Below are positions 44,972 to 54,053 of a DNA stretch of 64,000 nucleotides, piece after piece. The notes under the pieces are model-generated. The model did no database searches and was not told the DNA's origin. It was given only the letters and a program-made list of their open reading frames with translations. The stretch is from Flavobacterium sp. ACN2. Lineage in GTDB: Bacteria; Bacteroidota; Bacteroidia; Flavobacteriales; Flavobacteriaceae. Numbering within the stretch: position 1 is the stretch's first letter; each line of letters begins with the position of its first letter. The translations under genes were made by a program, and so were the position numbers. The stretch is taken from assembly GCF_002303885.1 (NCBI RefSeq), contig NZ_MRCM01000004.1:1-64000 (forward strand), given 5' to 3'.

Positions 44972-45103
44972 TTTTTAGACTAAGCCTAAATTCTAAATAT
45001 TTTTAAAATTGCTTCGCCTGTTCGCTATCGCTCGGGTCCAAATTCCAATTCTGTATTCCTTATGTTGACTTAATTTTGGAATTTGGAATTTTAAAATTGG
45101 ATT

Positions 45104-45811
45104 TTACTTTAAATCGCTTAAGTCGCTTTCTGGTTCTAATTCTTGCGCTTCTTGATTTTGTCTAAACAATCTCGCAGATAAAGAACCTTTCAAAGTAATT
45201 TTTTCGCCTTTTACTTCAAGCCAGCTTCCTTCTCTTAAGCCCAAAACCGGAATCGAATTGAATGCATGAAATTCTTTAATTCTTGTTTCGCGAGTTTCTC
45301 CCATGTGTTTAGATTGCAAATCGGCATCCAGATAATGCGGGTTTAAGTTGAATGGAATTAATCCTAAAGTCTGAAAGCTTGGAGGATAAATAATAGGCAT
45401 GTCATTCGTAGTTTGCATTGACAAACCGCAAATATTGCTTCCTGCGCTTGATCCTAAATAAGGCGTTCCATTTTTTACAGTTTCAGAAAGTAACTGCATA
45501 ATATTATTTTTATAAAGCTGGGTAACCAGTAAAAACGTGTTGCCTCCACCTGTGAAAATTCCTTCCGCATTTTTTACAGCATCTTGCGGATTTTCAAATT
45601 CATGAATTCCTTTAACATCAATGTTGATGCTCGCAAAAGCTTCCGCAGCTTTTTGGGTATACTCATCATGCGAAATTCCGCCAGGACGCGCATACGGAAT
45701 AAATAAGATGGTTTTACAGTTTTTAAAATGTGTTTTTAAAGTAGGTAAAATATATTCTAAGTATTTGCCTCCGTGTAAAGTAGAGGTGCTTGCAATAATA
45801 ACGCTTTTCAT
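45104..45811 (-). CDS. pepE: Dipeptidase E (peptidase S51 family)
   Basis: A 235-aa cytoplasmic serine peptidase cleaving Asp-X dipeptides. Seen: IFTGGGNTFLLV, the nucleophile motif LGSSAGSNI with the catalytic Ser, and NLNPHYLD near the C-terminal third. Length fits PepE. It ends in a charged tail (QEAQELEPESDLSDLK). Confidence 0.93.
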   Translation of the reverse strand: MKSVIIASTSTLHGGKYLEYILPTLKTHFKNCKTILFIPYARPGGISHDEYTQKAAEAFASINIDVKGIHEFENPQDAVKNAEGIFTGGGNTFLLVTQLYKNNIMQLLSETVKNGTPYLGSSAGSNICGLSMQTTNDMPIIYPPSFQTLGLIPFNLNPHYLDADLQSKHMGETRETRIKEFHAFNSIPVLGLREGSWLEVKGEKITLKGSLSARLFRQNQEAQELEPESDLSDLK

Positions 45812-45975
45812 GATTTTTTAGACTCAAATTTTGTTTGTTAAAGATATTAAAAACTCTGTTTTTGTCTAAGTTTTTAATGGTTTAATTAACATATTTTTAC
45901 GAAGTCATTAGTATTAAATTTGGAAGGACTTGAGATATTTTTACCGTTTTAAGAATATTTCTAATTTATTTTATT

Positions 45976-46743
45976 TTGTTTCAGAAAATTACTTGTTTTT
46001 TAATTGTGGTCGCGGGCCAGGTTTGTTGGTCTCAAAGTGAAGATCGTTCCGTTTTGAATGGAAAAGTGGTTTCGAGCACTTTAGATTTGGAAGGTATTTA
46101 TGTGATCAATGCGCAAACAGAAGAAACAGTAACAACAAATGCGTCTGGATCTTTTTCAATCTTAGCAAAACCAACTGATGTTCTGGTTTTTTCTTCAATA
46201 AGTTTTAAAGAAAAAAGAGTGATGCTGAAACAAGAAGATTTTTCAAATCTTAATTTTGCTGTTAATCTTACTATGATTATGTATCAATTGCAAGAGGTTG
46301 TGGTAAAACGGTATGATAATATTAATGCCGAAAGTTTGGGGATAATTCCTATGGGGCAAAAGAAATATACTGCAGCAGAACGTAAATTGCAGACGGCGAC
46401 TGCGTTAAATGCTACTGCAAATGCGGGATCAATGGCCGGCGGTTCTATTTCTGCAGATCCGTTGCTGAATTTCTTTTCAGGAAGAACAGCTATGCTTAAG
46501 AAAGAAGTTGCGGTTGAGAAAAAGGAATTTTTCATGAGGCTTCTAGAAAACATGTTTAGTCTGGATCATTTTATTGACCGATTAAAAATTCCGGCAGATT
46601 ATGTAAAGGGATTTGAATATTATGCGATAGAAAATGATAAGTTTACGGTGATATTGAACTCTAAAAATAAAACTTCTACAGAATTTCTTTTAGGAGAATT
46701 GGCTGTAAAATATAAAGAAATGATTGCTGGTGAGGGTAAATAA
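45976..46743 (+). CDS. Secreted carboxypeptidase-regulatory-like protein, paralog 1
   Basis: A 255-aa exported protein (signal peptide about 1-19, TTG start). Residues ~25-110 look like a CarboxypepD_reg (transthyretin-like) domain (LNGKVVSSTLDLEGIYVINAQTEETV). The C-terminal half contains the block AESLGIIPMGQKKYTAAERKL and FSGRTAMLKKEVAVEKKEF, repeated almost word for word in the next gene. First of three tandem paralogs with overlapping ends. Function is unknown; probably envelope. Confidence 0.78.
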   Translation: MFQKITCFLIVVAGQVCWSQSEDRSVLNGKVVSSTLDLEGIYVINAQTEETVTTNASGSFSILAKPTDVLVFSSISFKEKRVMLKQEDFSNLNFAVNLTMIMYQLQEVVVKRYDNINAESLGIIPMGQKKYTAAERKLQTATALNATANAGSMAGGSISADPLLNFFSGRTAMLKKEVAVEKKEFFMRLLENMFSLDHFIDRLKIPADYVKGFEYYAIENDKFTVILNSKNKTSTEFLLGELAVKYKEMIAGEGK

Positions 46744-47458
46744 GATTATATCGATTATTGTTTTTCTTTTTTTTGTTCAGGTTGGTTTTGGGCAAAAAAC
46801 AGATTTGAAGTTATTAGTGGGAAGAGTGCAAGAACAGTCGACCTCGATTGAAGGTGTTAATATTATAAATAATGCTACACAAGCTGCTACGGTTTCAGAT
46901 TCTGATGGTAATTTTTCGATTGCAGTGCATGAAGGAGACGTTTTGGTTTTTTCTGCTGTAAACTTAGAGCCTGTTAAGCGAAGAATATCGGCAGAAGATT
47001 TGACTGTTAGTTCTTTGGTTATAAAAATGACGGCTAAGGAAGTGGAGTTAAAAGAAGTGATTGTCAATGAAAATGCGAATATAACGGCTGAGAATTTAGG
47101 AATTATTCCGTACGGGCAAAAAAAATATACGCCTGCAGAACGAAAACTTTATACTGCAAATTCGACTTCTGTAGATAAGTTGTTAAATGCGATTTCGGGA
47201 CGAACTTCGATGCTGAAAAAAGAGGTTAATGTAGAGAAAAAAGAAGCGCTTTTTAGAAAATTGGAATACCTTTTTGAGGAGAATTATTATACAGATAGAT
47301 TGAAAATTCCAGTTGATGATATTAAAGGATTTCAATTATTTTGTGTGGATGATGCTGATTTTGCTGTATCTTTGAATATCAAAAACAAAACAATGAGTAT
47401 GTTTTTAATCACAGATCTAGCAAGAAAATATCTAACAATTCTCGAAAATGAAAAATAA
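46730..47458 (+). CDS. Secreted carboxypeptidase-regulatory-like protein, paralog 2
   Basis: A 242-aa paralog of the previous gene; both share NLGIIPYGQKKYTPAERKL-type and SGRTSMLKKEVNVEKKE blocks, plus RLKIPVDDIKGFQ. The start is ambiguous (TTG at 46724 or GTG at 46730) inside the end of gene 1; I prefer the GTG that opens the signal peptide. It overlaps the next gene by 11 bp. Tight overlaps imply coupled translation. Confidence 0.75.
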   Translation: MRVNKIISIIVFLFFVQVGFGQKTDLKLLVGRVQEQSTSIEGVNIINNATQAATVSDSDGNFSIAVHEGDVLVFSAVNLEPVKRRISAEDLTVSSLVIKMTAKEVELKEVIVNENANITAENLGIIPYGQKKYTPAERKLYTANSTSVDKLLNAISGRTSMLKKEVNVEKKEALFRKLEYLFEENYYTDRLKIPVDDIKGFQLFCVDDADFAVSLNIKNKTMSMFLITDLARKYLTILENEK

Positions 47459-48203
47459 ATTAGGAGTACTCGTTGTATGCTTATTTTGTCAAATTGTATT
47501 AGGACAAAACGGTTTCAGGAAACCATTACACGGTCAGGTTATAAATGATTTTTTAGCCATAGAAAGTGGTTATGTAATGAATATTAATGCTAATGTTAGG
47601 ACATTTATTGGTTCTGGCGGTTTATTTGATATTGTTGCACAGCCAAAAGATACTTTATTATTCTCAGGCCTTACATTTCAATCAAAAAAAATAGTTTTAA
47701 CCGAAAAAGATTGTGCTGAGATCCTTTTAAAAGTAAAATTAGATTTAGTTAATAATCAGCTTAAAGAAGTTGTTGTTCATAAAGAATTAAAAGTAAAAGC
47801 GTTACAAGGCGGTTCGCAGAAATATGTAGATATGCAGTTTGAAGACGATCAACAGTCTACTGCAAAAAACAATGCAATGCTTTCTGATCAGACTATAAAG
47901 TACGGAACTGATTTTGTTCGAATATTTAAAGATGTCAAAAAACTTTTGAGTAAAAAAGACGAAGTAAGAGAGGAAGAAGTTACAGATATTGCTTTTGTAG
48001 AATACGCTAAAGATAATTTTACAAAAGATTTTTATTCTAAAACGCTTAATCTGAAAGATGACGAAGTAGAGCTTTTCTTAATGTATTGCTCAAACGATCC
48101 GCATTCTAAAGACTTGGTAAATCCGGATCAGAAGTTTCAGTTAATGGATTTTATGATTAATAAGAATAAAGAATTTAAGAAAGCTGAGGCTACTCAAAAA
48201 TGA
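47448..48203 (+). CDS. Secreted carboxypeptidase-regulatory-like protein, paralog 3 (diverged)
   Basis: A 251-aa diverged third copy. The N-terminal CarboxypepD_reg-like domain (KPLHGQVINDFLAIESGYVMNI) is kept. The middle QKKY block survives only as GGSQKYVDM and the MLKKEV segment as LLSKKDEV. Signal peptide about 1-19. Its stop overlaps the DUF6702 start (ATGA at 48200-48203). Confidence 0.72.
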   Translation: MKNKLGVLVVCLFCQIVLGQNGFRKPLHGQVINDFLAIESGYVMNINANVRTFIGSGGLFDIVAQPKDTLLFSGLTFQSKKIVLTEKDCAEILLKVKLDLVNNQLKEVVVHKELKVKALQGGSQKYVDMQFEDDQQSTAKNNAMLSDQTIKYGTDFVRIFKDVKKLLSKKDEVREEEVTDIAFVEYAKDNFTKDFYSKTLNLKDDEVELFLMYCSNDPHSKDLVNPDQKFQLMDFMINKNKEFKKAEATQK

Positions 48204-48706
48204 AAAAAAAGTTAGTTTTCCCTTTGCTGGGAGTTTTGTTTGTATTGTCTTCGGCATTTGCTTTTCATAAATTTTATGTTGGTGTTTTTCAGGTAAATTA
48301 TGCGGCAGAAAAGAAAATGCTGCAAATTACTTCACGCATTTTTATTGATGATTTGAATAATGCAATGGAGAAAAAGTATCACAAAAAGACATTTGTTGGT
48401 ACAAGCAAGGAAACTCCGGCAGATGTTGAATTATTAAAAAAATATTTATCAGAACACTTTCTGATTAAAGTAAACGGGCAATCAAAAGCAATAACTTTTT
48501 TATCCAAAGAAGTCGAAGCTGATGATGTTTTGGTCTGTTATTCCAGAATTAAGGATGTAGATAAGTTTAAAACACTTGAAATTTCAAATACGATTTTGGT
48601 AGATTGGAATTCAGAACAGCAAAACATTACACATATTTCAGCATTTGATACGAAAAGAAGTGTTCTTTTTACAGAATCTTCAAGGAAAGAATTGTTAAAA
48701 TATTAA
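48200..48706 (+). CDS. DUF6702 family protein
   Basis: A 168-aa protein with an N-terminal hydrophobic segment (about 5-22), AFHKFYVGVFQVNYAAEKKMLQITSRIFIDDL as the family opening, and a predicted beta-rich body. DUF6702 is commonly found beside M1 metallopeptidases in Flavobacteria, as here. Function unknown. Confidence 0.78.
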   Translation: MKKKLVFPLLGVLFVLSSAFAFHKFYVGVFQVNYAAEKKMLQITSRIFIDDLNNAMEKKYHKKTFVGTSKETPADVELLKKYLSEHFLIKVNGQSKAITFLSKEVEADDVLVCYSRIKDVDKFKTLEISNTILVDWNSEQQNITHISAFDTKRSVLFTESSRKELLKY

Positions 48707-48772
48707 TGTATTGGTAAAATTAATGTTTTAATTACTATTTTCACAGCCTAAAGAAATTACCATTAAAATTTT

Positions 48773-51016
48773 ATGAAAAAACTTTCATTATTATTACTTT
48801 TTCCTGCAATGTTAGTGGCGCAGGATAAAGCAACAACCACACCAACCAAACAACAGGGAAAGTACGATACGAACAAGTTTAGCCAAATGTACGATTTGCT
48901 GGCAACACCAAATATGTTTCGTACGGCTTCTGGAGCTCCAGGACCTGCTTATTACCAACAGCAAGCAGATTACAAAATTGATGTTGAATTGGATGATAAA
49001 AATTCAAAATTAAGCGGATCTGAAACTATTACCTACACTAATAATTCACCAGATAGTCTGGAGTATTTGTGGGTACAATTAGATCAAAATCAAGCAAAAG
49101 CAAATACGCAATCTTCATTAGCGGAAAGTGACAAAATAAGTCAAGTTCTTCCATTGGATGGTTTTTCTTCTAAATATTTGAAAAAAGATTTAGAGCGCGG
49201 TTTTAATATTGAACAAGTTAAAGATGCTAAAGGAAGTGCATTGTCTTATACGATCAACGAAACCATGATGCGTATTAATTTGACTTCACCATTAAAACCA
49301 GGAGAAAAAATTTCTTTCTCAATAAAATGGTGGTACAATATCAATAACTATAGAAAAGAAGGCGGTCGTTCAGGATATGAATTATTCGAGAAAGACGGAA
49401 ATAAATTATATGTAATCGCACAATTCTATCCAAGAATGGCAGTTTACAACGATGTTGAAGGGTGGCAGAACATGCAGTTCTGGGGAAGTGGAGAGTTTGC
49501 TCTTCCTTTCGGAAACTTTGATGTAAATATTACAGTTCCTGCAGATCACGTTATCGATGCAACTGGTGAATTAATGAACAGAAGCGAGGTCTTTACTGCT
49601 GAGCAAGTTAAGAGATACGAGCAAGCTCAAAAATCATTTGACAAACCTGTTGTTATTGTAACGCAGGCAGAAGCAGAAGCTGCTGAAAAAGGTTTTTCTG
49701 AAAAGAAAAAAACATGGAAATTCAGTGCAAAAAATGTTCGTGATTTCGGAATTGCTTCTTCTAGAAAATTCATTTACGATGCAATGGCTGTGAAAATTGG
49801 AAACAGAACAGTTATGGCAGAATCTGTTTATCCAAAAGAAGCAAACCCACTGTGGGGAGAAACTTCTACAATGGTTGTAGCGCATACTTTAAAAAGCTAT
49901 TCTTCTCATACTTTTGATTATCCTTATCCAAAAGCAGTTTCTGTTTCGGCAGAAGATCAAGGAATGGAATATCCAATGATTTGCTGGAATTATGGTCGTC
50001 CAGATGAAAATGGAGTGACAAGTAGAGAAGTTAAAAACGGAATGATTGGAGTTATTATTCACGAAGTTGGACATACTTTCTTCCCAATGATTGTAAACTC
50101 AGATGAGCGCCAATGGACTTGGATGGATGAAGGTTTGAATTCATTTTTAGAGTATCTGGCAGAGCAGGAATTAGATCCAAATTTCCCTTCAAGAAGAGGG
50201 CCAGCAAAAAATATCGTTCCTTACATGAGCGGTGACCAAAAGTTCTTAGAGCCAATTATGTCAAACTCTGAGACCATTCACCAATTTGGAAATAACGCTT
50301 ACGGAAAACCAGCTACAGGTCTTAATATTTTGAGAGAAGTAGTTATGGGAAGAGAATTGTTTGATCACGCATTCAGAACGTATGCAAACAGATGGAAGTT
50401 TAAGCACCCAACACCAGAAGATTTCTTTAGAACAATGGAAGATGCTTCTGCAGTAGATTTGGATTGGTTCTGGAGAGGATGGTTCTACTCAACAGATTTT
50501 GTAGATATCGGAATTAAAGATGTAAAACAATATTACGTTTCAGATACGCCAACTACAGATATTAAAGATGTAAAAGTTAGAAAAGGACGTTTTGGTTTTG
50601 AAAAAGGACCTTTTGTTTATTTAGTTTCTGGAGATAATGCAGAAGTAAACGATTCTAAGAAAAAAGCTTTAAAAGTGCAAGATTTCAAGTCTTTGGCAGA
50701 TTACGTAGATCAGACTTTTACTGCTGAAGAAAAAGCTTCTATTAAATCTCCTAAATACTTCTATGAAGTAGAATTTAACAAGCCAGGCGGAATGATTATG
50801 CCTATCTTAGTTGAGATTACTTATGAAGATGGTTCTAAAGATAATTACAAATATCCAGCACAAATCTGGAGAAAAAGTAATGATACGGCTAGAAAAGTTT
50901 ACGCTACTACAAAAGCAATTAAGAGCATTCAAATTGATCCACAATTGCTAACAGCAGATATTGATGTGACCAATAACTCTTGGCCAAAAGTAGAAACAAA
51001 GTCAAAATTTGACTAA
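48773..51016 (+). CDS. M1 family zinc metallopeptidase
   Basis: A 747-aa exported aminopeptidase-like protein (signal peptide about 1-16). Seen: His430-Glu431-Val-Gly-His434 (zinc ligands and catalytic Glu) and Glu453, the HExxH-18-E pattern, and GMEYPMICW in place of the GxMEN motif. The N-terminal beta-saddle and C-terminal domains are present. The altered GxMEN suggests a non-standard N-terminal specificity. A terminator follows. Confidence 0.93.
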   Translation: MKKLSLLLLFPAMLVAQDKATTTPTKQQGKYDTNKFSQMYDLLATPNMFRTASGAPGPAYYQQQADYKIDVELDDKNSKLSGSETITYTNNSPDSLEYLWVQLDQNQAKANTQSSLAESDKISQVLPLDGFSSKYLKKDLERGFNIEQVKDAKGSALSYTINETMMRINLTSPLKPGEKISFSIKWWYNINNYRKEGGRSGYELFEKDGNKLYVIAQFYPRMAVYNDVEGWQNMQFWGSGEFALPFGNFDVNITVPADHVIDATGELMNRSEVFTAEQVKRYEQAQKSFDKPVVIVTQAEAEAAEKGFSEKKKTWKFSAKNVRDFGIASSRKFIYDAMAVKIGNRTVMAESVYPKEANPLWGETSTMVVAHTLKSYSSHTFDYPYPKAVSVSAEDQGMEYPMICWNYGRPDENGVTSREVKNGMIGVIIHEVGHTFFPMIVNSDERQWTWMDEGLNSFLEYLAEQELDPNFPSRRGPAKNIVPYMSGDQKFLEPIMSNSETIHQFGNNAYGKPATGLNILREVVMGRELFDHAFRTYANRWKFKHPTPEDFFRTMEDASAVDLDWFWRGWFYSTDFVDIGIKDVKQYYVSDTPTTDIKDVKVRKGRFGFEKGPFVYLVSGDNAEVNDSKKKALKVQDFKSLADYVDQTFTAEEKASIKSPKYFYEVEFNKPGGMIMPILVEITYEDGSKDNYKYPAQIWRKSNDTARKVYATTKAIKSIQIDPQLLTADIDVTNNSWPKVETKSKFD

Positions 51017-51035
51017 ATAAAATAGAAATTAATAA

Positions 51036-51076
51036 AATGCTCATCAGGTTTATAAAAGCTTGATGAGCTTTTTTAT
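51036..51076 (+). terminator. Terminator after the M1 peptidase
   Basis: TGCTCATCA (51038-51046) pairs with TGATGAGC (51061-51068), then TTTTTT. Confidence 0.88.
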
Positions 51077-51169
51077 TTTAACTAAATGTATTTTCAAGGA
51101 CTTTTTAAGTTAATTTTAAAACTCTAACCTGAAAAGTTTAATATCTTTGCGACAACAAAAATAAAAGTT

Positions 51170-51517
51170 ATGTTTGGTATAGGAGGAGGAGAATTAGTTT
51201 TCATACTGTTTATAGTGCTAATGCTTTTTGGTTCTGATAAAGTGCCTGAAATTGCACGTACAATGGGAAAGGCTATGGCTCAGTTAAAAAATGCAACTAA
51301 TGATATTAAAAGTGAAATTCAAAAAGGAGCAGAGGCTAATGGGCTTGACGCGAAATCTTTGAATGATATTACTGGAAATATCAACGCAGAAATTGATAAT
51401 GCAAAATCTAATTTGCTTGGAGATACTGGAAACCTTTTAGGAGACACTACAGCTGAAATCGAAAAAGTAAAAGAAGATATTGATACTCTTTCTGGACCTA
51501 TTAAACGCCAAATGTAA
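51170..51517 (+). CDS. tatA: Twin-arginine translocase TatA/TatE family subunit
   Basis: A 115-aa protein with an N-terminal membrane helix (GGGELVFILFIVLMLFGSDKVPE), the FG hinge and an amphipathic helix (IARTMGKAMAQLKN). The C-terminal tail is longer than the E. coli protein and acidic. It forms the Tat pore for folded proteins; tatC must lie elsewhere. Its stop overlaps the PAP2 start (TAATG). Confidence 0.92.
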   Translation: MFGIGGGELVFILFIVLMLFGSDKVPEIARTMGKAMAQLKNATNDIKSEIQKGAEANGLDAKSLNDITGNINAEIDNAKSNLLGDTGNLLGDTTAEIEKVKEDIDTLSGPIKRQM

Positions 51518-52080
51518 TGCTTGAAAAAATACAGGAATTAGATAAAGATCTTTTAATCTTTCTTAACGGATTAGGTTCTGAAACATACGACAAATTATGG
51601 CTTATTATTACCAATCAGTTGTATTGGACGCCATTTTTTCTATTGCTATTCTATCTTATTTATAAAAAAATAGGAGGAAAACAAACCCTGTATTTGTTGC
51701 TTTTTATAGCTGTTCTAATTGCTTTTACAGATCAGACCTGTAATTTATTCAAACACACTTTTCAGCGTTTGCGACCATGCAATGATCCAGAAGTAAATAC
51801 AATTATTAGAGTTGTTCAGGTTCGAAAATCCTATAGCTTTTTCTCTGGACATGCTGCCAACACTATGGCAGTTGCAACTTTCTTATTTTTGATTTTAAAA
51901 CGCTATTTCAAATATTTCGGATTCATATTTCTTTGGCCTTTAATATTTGCTTACAGCCGAATTTATTTAGGACTGCATTTTCCAGGCGATATCCTTACGG
52001 GATATTTCTTCGGAGCACTCTTTGGATTTTTACTTTATTTAGTTTATAGAAAACTAAAGCCACAGTATTTTCCAGGATAG
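51517..52080 (+). CDS. PAP2 family membrane phosphatase
   Basis: A 187-aa lipid phosphatase with five to six hydrophobic helices. Seen: the acid-phosphatase motifs KHTFQRLRPCN, SYSFFSGHAAN and SRIYLGLHFPGDILTGY. Possible substrates include undecaprenyl pyrophosphate and phosphatidic acid derivatives. Translationally coupled to tatA. Confidence 0.92.
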   Translation: MLEKIQELDKDLLIFLNGLGSETYDKLWLIITNQLYWTPFFLLLFYLIYKKIGGKQTLYLLLFIAVLIAFTDQTCNLFKHTFQRLRPCNDPEVNTIIRVVQVRKSYSFFSGHAANTMAVATFLFLILKRYFKYFGFIFLWPLIFAYSRIYLGLHFPGDILTGYFFGALFGFLLYLVYRKLKPQYFPG

Positions 52081-52085
52081 TTCTT

Positions 52086-52390
52086 TTTAAAGGTGCTAAG
52101 GTTCTGAGATTCTGAGACACTAAGTTTTTTTTAAGTGCTAAGATTCTGAGATGCTAAGTTTTAAAGATATATATTATAAATTGCCTCCAGCTTTAGCTGG
52201 AGTTTTTTTTATGGGCAAATAAAAAGGCTTTAGCCAAATATTATGAAGTATTTGACTAAAGCCTTAGGTAGTTAAATTATATACCTCCAGCGAAAGCAGG
52301 AGACAAGTAAGTAGTGTAAAACTTAGAATCTCAGAATCTTAGAAACTTAGAATCTTAGAAACTTAGAATCTTAGTGTCTCAGAACCTTAG
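52086..52390. repeat. Compound CTTAGAATCTCAGAA word repeats with hairpins (306-bp gene-free stretch)
   Basis: Left: TTCTGAGATTCTGAGACACTAAG-type words (52086-52160). Middle: terminator-like CTCCAGCTTTAGCTGGAG (52185-52202) and an AGGCTTTAGCCAAATA inverted repeat (to 52265). Right: AACTTAGAATCTCAGAATC words in reverse sense (52318-52390), the last supplying the PhyH stop codon. Confidence 0.75.
52184..52210 (+). terminator. Terminator-like hairpin after PAP2
   Basis: CTCCAGCTTTAGCTGGAG palindrome directly followed by eight T; likely ends tatA-PAP2 transcription. Confidence 0.65.
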
Positions 52391-53106
52391 TTAATGACTG
52401 TTTTTTCGCTCCATTCCAAACCATTTGGAAGTTGCTGTTTGCTAAATTCAATATGAATGACTCTTCTGCGTTCGTTGTTTGTGGTTTTGTTTGATGCATG
52501 AAATAATAAGGGTTTCATGATCATAATACCGCCTTTTTCGACTTCACAAATTGTTTCTTTTTGATTTTCAAAATCTAGATTTTCAATTCGTAAAATACCT
52601 TTTGAATGAGAATTATTAATCACTTTTAAAGCGCCATTGTCTTTAGTAGTTTTATCGATATGAATTCTTATAGTGAAATTATTTTCTAATATTTCTGTAG
52701 GTGGCTGAACCGCAAATTGATTTTGTTTTACAGTCCAGTTTTCAAAATTTTCCACTTCAATTTTTTGGTCAACAGAAATCGTTAAATCCTGATGATATGC
52801 CACAAACCAATTCGATTTTTCCGGTTTATCAAAGTAAATAGATTTTGTTATAAAAAAGCCTTCGCCAAAAGTAGATTTGATAATATCCTGCAGTTTTTCA
52901 TTAAAAATGAAAGGAAGTGTTTCAGGTATTTCTTTATGAAATTGTCTAATCGCAAATAAATCCTGAGACTTTCTAAAAGTCGTATTTTCTTGATTATCTG
53001 CAGTTTTGTTTTCAATCAGCAAAATTAGATTCTGAATTTCATTTTCTGTAAAAACATTATTTATGATTGAAAAACCTTCAGCGCTTATTTCTGTGTTATA
53101 ATTCAT
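52387..53106 (-). CDS. Phytanoyl-CoA dioxygenase (PhyH) family protein
   Basis: A 239-aa Fe(II)/2-oxoglutarate-dependent oxygenase of the PhyH family. Seen: AYHQDLTI with the first metal His and Asp, and FHASNKTTNNERRRVIHIEF, which holds the second metal His and the 2-oxoglutarate-binding Arg. The substrate is unknown. The gene is bracketed by similar repeat clusters on both sides; an accessory origin is possible. Confidence 0.85.
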   Translation of the reverse strand: MNYNTEISAEGFSIINNVFTENEIQNLILLIENKTADNQENTTFRKSQDLFAIRQFHKEIPETLPFIFNEKLQDIIKSTFGEGFFITKSIYFDKPEKSNWFVAYHQDLTISVDQKIEVENFENWTVKQNQFAVQPPTEILENNFTIRIHIDKTTKDNGALKVINNSHSKGILRIENLDFENQKETICEVEKGGIMIMKPLLFHASNKTTNNERRRVIHIEFSKQQLPNGLEWSEKTVIN

Positions 53107-53125
53107 CTTTAATAGTTGTTGAATT

Positions 53126-53300
53126 GCCTCCAGCCTTAGCTAGAGGAAGTCTTCATCTTAAATTATGTTCCTCCAGTTCTAGAGGAAACTCAATAATATA
53201 TCATTCAGTATAAAAACTGAGAGGCTCAGGATCTTAGAGCCTTAGCATCTTTAAAAAAAACTTAGAATCTCAGAATCTCAGAACCTTAGCATCTTAAAAA
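53126..53300. repeat. Second copy of the CCTCCAG hairpin and CTTAGAATC words
   Basis: CCTCCAGCCTTAGCTAGAGG and GTTCCTCCAGTTCTAGAGGAA (53129-53190), then GAGGCTCAGGATCTTAGAG words to 53300. Same families as 52086-52390, on the other side of the PhyH gene. Confidence 0.7.
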
Positions 53301-53301
53301 A

Positions 53302-53943
53302 TCACAATACTCTAGAAACCGTCAACCCATCACGAATTGGCAATAGAACGGTTTCTACTCTTGGATCGTCTTTTAAAAGCTGATTGTATTCTAAAAGTAC
53401 TTTTGTGCTAACATCATTTGGGTGGACTGGCTCTAGGATTTTTCCGCTCCACAAAACATTATCAGATAAAATGATACCTCCCTTATTCATTTTTGGAACA
53501 ATCATTTCCCAGTAGTTCAAGTAGTTTTCTTTATCAGCATCAATAAAAACCAAATCAAATTTTAAGTCTAAATCTGGAATAATGTTTACTGCTTCTCCTA
53601 AATGCTGAAAAATCTGTTCTCCCCAAGGAGACATATCAAAATATTTTCGCTGAAAATCGATTAATTCTTCTTTGATGTCAATGGTGTGTAGTTGACCATT
53701 TTCCTGCATTCCTTCGCATAAGCACAAAGCAGCATAACCAGTATAAGTTCCTATTTCAAGAATATTAACCGGACGAATCAATTTTGACAACATACTTAAA
53801 ACACGTCCTTGAAAATGACCGCTGAGCATTCTAGGCAAAAGTATTTTCTGATACGTTTCTTTATTAAGTTTGGCTAGCAATTCTGGTTCATTTTCAGAAT
53901 GCTGTTCGATATAATCTTCTAATTCTTGTGATATAAAATGCAT
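53302..53943 (-). CDS. O-methyltransferase (catechol/CCoAOMT-like)
   Basis: A 213-aa SAM-dependent O-methyltransferase of the Methyltransf_3 family. Seen: VNILEIGTYTGYAALCLCEGM (SAM loop), HTIDIKEELIDFQRKYF, FDLVFIDADKENYLNYWE (metal Asp) and GGIILSDNVLWSG. The aromatic substrate is unknown. The frame is open to 54003, but the ATG at 53943 matches family length. Confidence 0.9.
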   Translation of the reverse strand: MHFISQELEDYIEQHSENEPELLAKLNKETYQKILLPRMLSGHFQGRVLSMLSKLIRPVNILEIGTYTGYAALCLCEGMQENGQLHTIDIKEELIDFQRKYFDMSPWGEQIFQHLGEAVNIIPDLDLKFDLVFIDADKENYLNYWEMIVPKMNKGGIILSDNVLWSGKILEPVHPNDVSTKVLLEYNQLLKDDPRVETVLLPIRDGLTVSRVL

Positions 53944-54002
53944 GTTGTAGTATCTTGTAATTTGAAGGCAAAAATACAAAAATATCTGCTTGCGATTGGG
54001 CA

Positions 54003-54033
54003 TAAAAAAACCATTCGTTTCGCGAATGGTTTG
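54003..54033 (-). terminator. Terminator of the lipoprotein gene
   Basis: Minus strand AAACCATTCG pairs with CGAATGGTTT around a short loop, then a T run; 21 bp past the stop. Confidence 0.88.
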
Positions 54034-54053
54034 TTTTAAGATTTAAAAAGGCT

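Noticed and set aside
52086..53300. Possible CRISPR array from repeated CTTAGAATC words
   Set aside because: Units are 11-12 bp, degenerate and not separated by unique spacers; no cas genes nearby.
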